Source of the DNA: Gilvibacter sp.
Lineage (GTDB): Bacteria > Bacteroidota > Bacteroidia > Flavobacteriales > Flavobacteriaceae
Direction: 5' to 3'
Length of the DNA stretch: 64,000 nt
Assembly: GCF_013214815.1 (NCBI RefSeq)
Contig: NZ_JABSPU010000002.1
Span: forward strand, 1 to 64,000
A model generated the notes under the pieces. That model did not search any database. It was not told the DNA's origin and saw only the letters and a list, made by a program, of their open reading frames with translations. Below are positions 63,265-64,000 of this stretch, piece by piece. The position numbers and the translations under genes are program-made. Each line of letters opens with the position of its first letter. Position 1 is the first letter of the stretch.

Positions 63265-64000
63265 TAAAGAACGATCTATTTTTACGCGCGCTAAAAGGCG
63301 AAACCGTTGAGCGTCCACCGGTGTGGATGATGCGTCAAGCAGGAAGATATTTGCCAGAATTCATGGAGATCAAGCACAAGTATGATTTCTTTACCCGTTG
63401 CAGAACTCCGGAATTGGCCAGTGAGATCACCGTGCAGCCAATTCGCCGTTACGGCATGGATGCAGCTATTTTGTTTAGCGACATTTTAGTGATTCCACAA
63501 GCCATGAATATTGAGGTAGAAATGAAGCCAAACTTTGGGCCCTACCTGCCTAACCCGGTGCGCACTCCAGAAGACGTGGAGCGTGTCATTGTACCAGATG
63601 CCAAGGAATCGCTTAACTATGTGATGCAAGCCATTAAGGCCACCAAAGAGAAGCTCAATGATGAGGTGCCGCTGATCGGATTTGCAGGATCTCCTTGGAC
63701 CATTTTATGCTACACCGTTCAAGGACAGGGATCTAAGAATTTTGACAAGGCTAAAGAGTTTTGTTTTACCCAACCAGAAGCCGCGCATCAATTGCTACAA
63801 AAGATCACCGATACTACCATTGATTATTTAAAGGCAAAGGTAGAAGCTGGAGTAAACGCCGTACAGGTTTTTGATTCTTGGGGAGGCATGTTAGCCCCAG
63901 AGGATTATCAAGAATTCTCACTGCAATACATCAATCAAATTGTGACCGCTTTGAAACCTTTAGCTCCGGTAATCGTCTTTGGTAAAGGATGCTGGTTTGC
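63261..64000 (+). CDS. hemE: Uroporphyrinogen decarboxylase (partial, 3' end outside window)
   Basis: The frame begins at ATG 63261, overlapping the hemD stop by 4 bp, and stays open to the window edge (about 246 codons; full length is usually about 340). The signature [15 protein letters not shown] lies near the N-terminus, with AILFSDIL and [12 protein letters not shown] further on. It decarboxylates the four acetates of uroporphyrinogen III to give coproporphyrinogen III. Confidence 0.96.
   Translation, partial: MIKNDLFLRALKGETVERPPVWMMRQAGRYLPEFMEIKHKYDFFTRCRTPELASEITVQPIRRYGMDAAILFSDILVIPQAMNIEVEMKPNFGPYLPNPVRTPEDVERVIVPDAKESLNYVMQAIKATKEKLNDEVPLIGFAGSPWTILCYTVQGQGSKNFDKAKEFCFTQPEAAHQLLQKITDTTIDYLKAKVEAGVNAVQVFDSWGGMLAPEDYQEFSLQYINQIVTALKPLAPVIVFGKGCWF

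Noticed and set aside
60438-64000. Riboswitch upstream of hemA
   Set aside because: The 10-bp leader after the predicted -7 box leaves no room for a folded aptamer.

Overview
The window comes from the chromosome of a member of the Bacteroidota, most likely a marine or sediment Flavobacteriaceae. Three things support this. The promoters have the Bacteroidota form (TTG or TTTG, about 18-21 bp, then TAnnTTTG). The protein families are typical of the group: CarboxypepD_reg/TonB-plug proteins, a Leu-Thr-Arg-free outer-membrane receptor style, a sortilin-like BNR protein, a PA0069-type radical SAM protein and a two-permease metal ABC transporter with C-terminal extensions. Genes are densely packed with short 4-11 bp overlaps. 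I see no prophage, CRISPR array, transposase or rRNA operon. The only RNA gene is a tRNA-Asn, which sits in an unusual repeat cluster.

Layout. 1-2618 is the N-terminal part of a secreted M6-like metallopeptidase lipoprotein that leaves the window. 2788-9207 holds a sigma factor with a membrane anti-sigma-like TPR protein, divergent from two related lipoproteins, a secreted protein and a TPR-CHAT protease-like protein. 9208-14426 is a minus-strand unit made of a repetitive S74 (intramolecular-chaperone) fibre protein, a TPR histidine kinase and a LuxR-type regulator. 14556-20081 holds a CPBP protease, an XRE/DUF4870 regulator, an AsmA-like protein and a GH3 glycosidase. 20112-20661 is the tRNA-Asn plus repeat cluster. 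20727-25491 holds RseP, a Sco protein, FeoA, FeoB and a small FeoB-associated protein. 25485-33473 is a metal-uptake locus: a DtxR-family regulator leads a TroABCD-like ABC operon, and divergent from it are a TonB receptor and a thioredoxin. 33749-37154 holds a lipoprotein, a TerB/DnaJ protein, a bacilliredoxin, a PlsC acyltransferase and an HD hydrolase. 37155-44378 is a run of three paralogous proteins with TonB-plug domains but no beta-barrel. 44481-53573 holds a radical SAM protein, a lipoprotein gene broken by one stop codon, a crotonase, a histidine kinase, a HemJ-like protein, an S41 protease and a BNR-propeller protein. 53892-56850 is an unrecognised four-gene unit (Cys-rich secreted protein, CPBP protease, two unknown exported proteins). 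56847-64000 holds a MATE exporter, HemH, an AraC regulator and the hemA-hemC-hemD-hemE operon, with hemE cut by the window end.

How the genes fit together. Iron and haem dominate the recognisable physiology: Feo ferrous uptake, a metal-regulated receptor/ABC locus, the haem pathway (hemA, C, D, E, H and a HemJ candidate) and a Sco copper chaperone for haem-copper oxidase. The best candidates for undescribed biology are the sigma/lipoprotein/CHAT module, the barrel-less TonB-plug paralogues, the Cys-rich protein/CPBP operon and the tRNA-linked repeat cluster.
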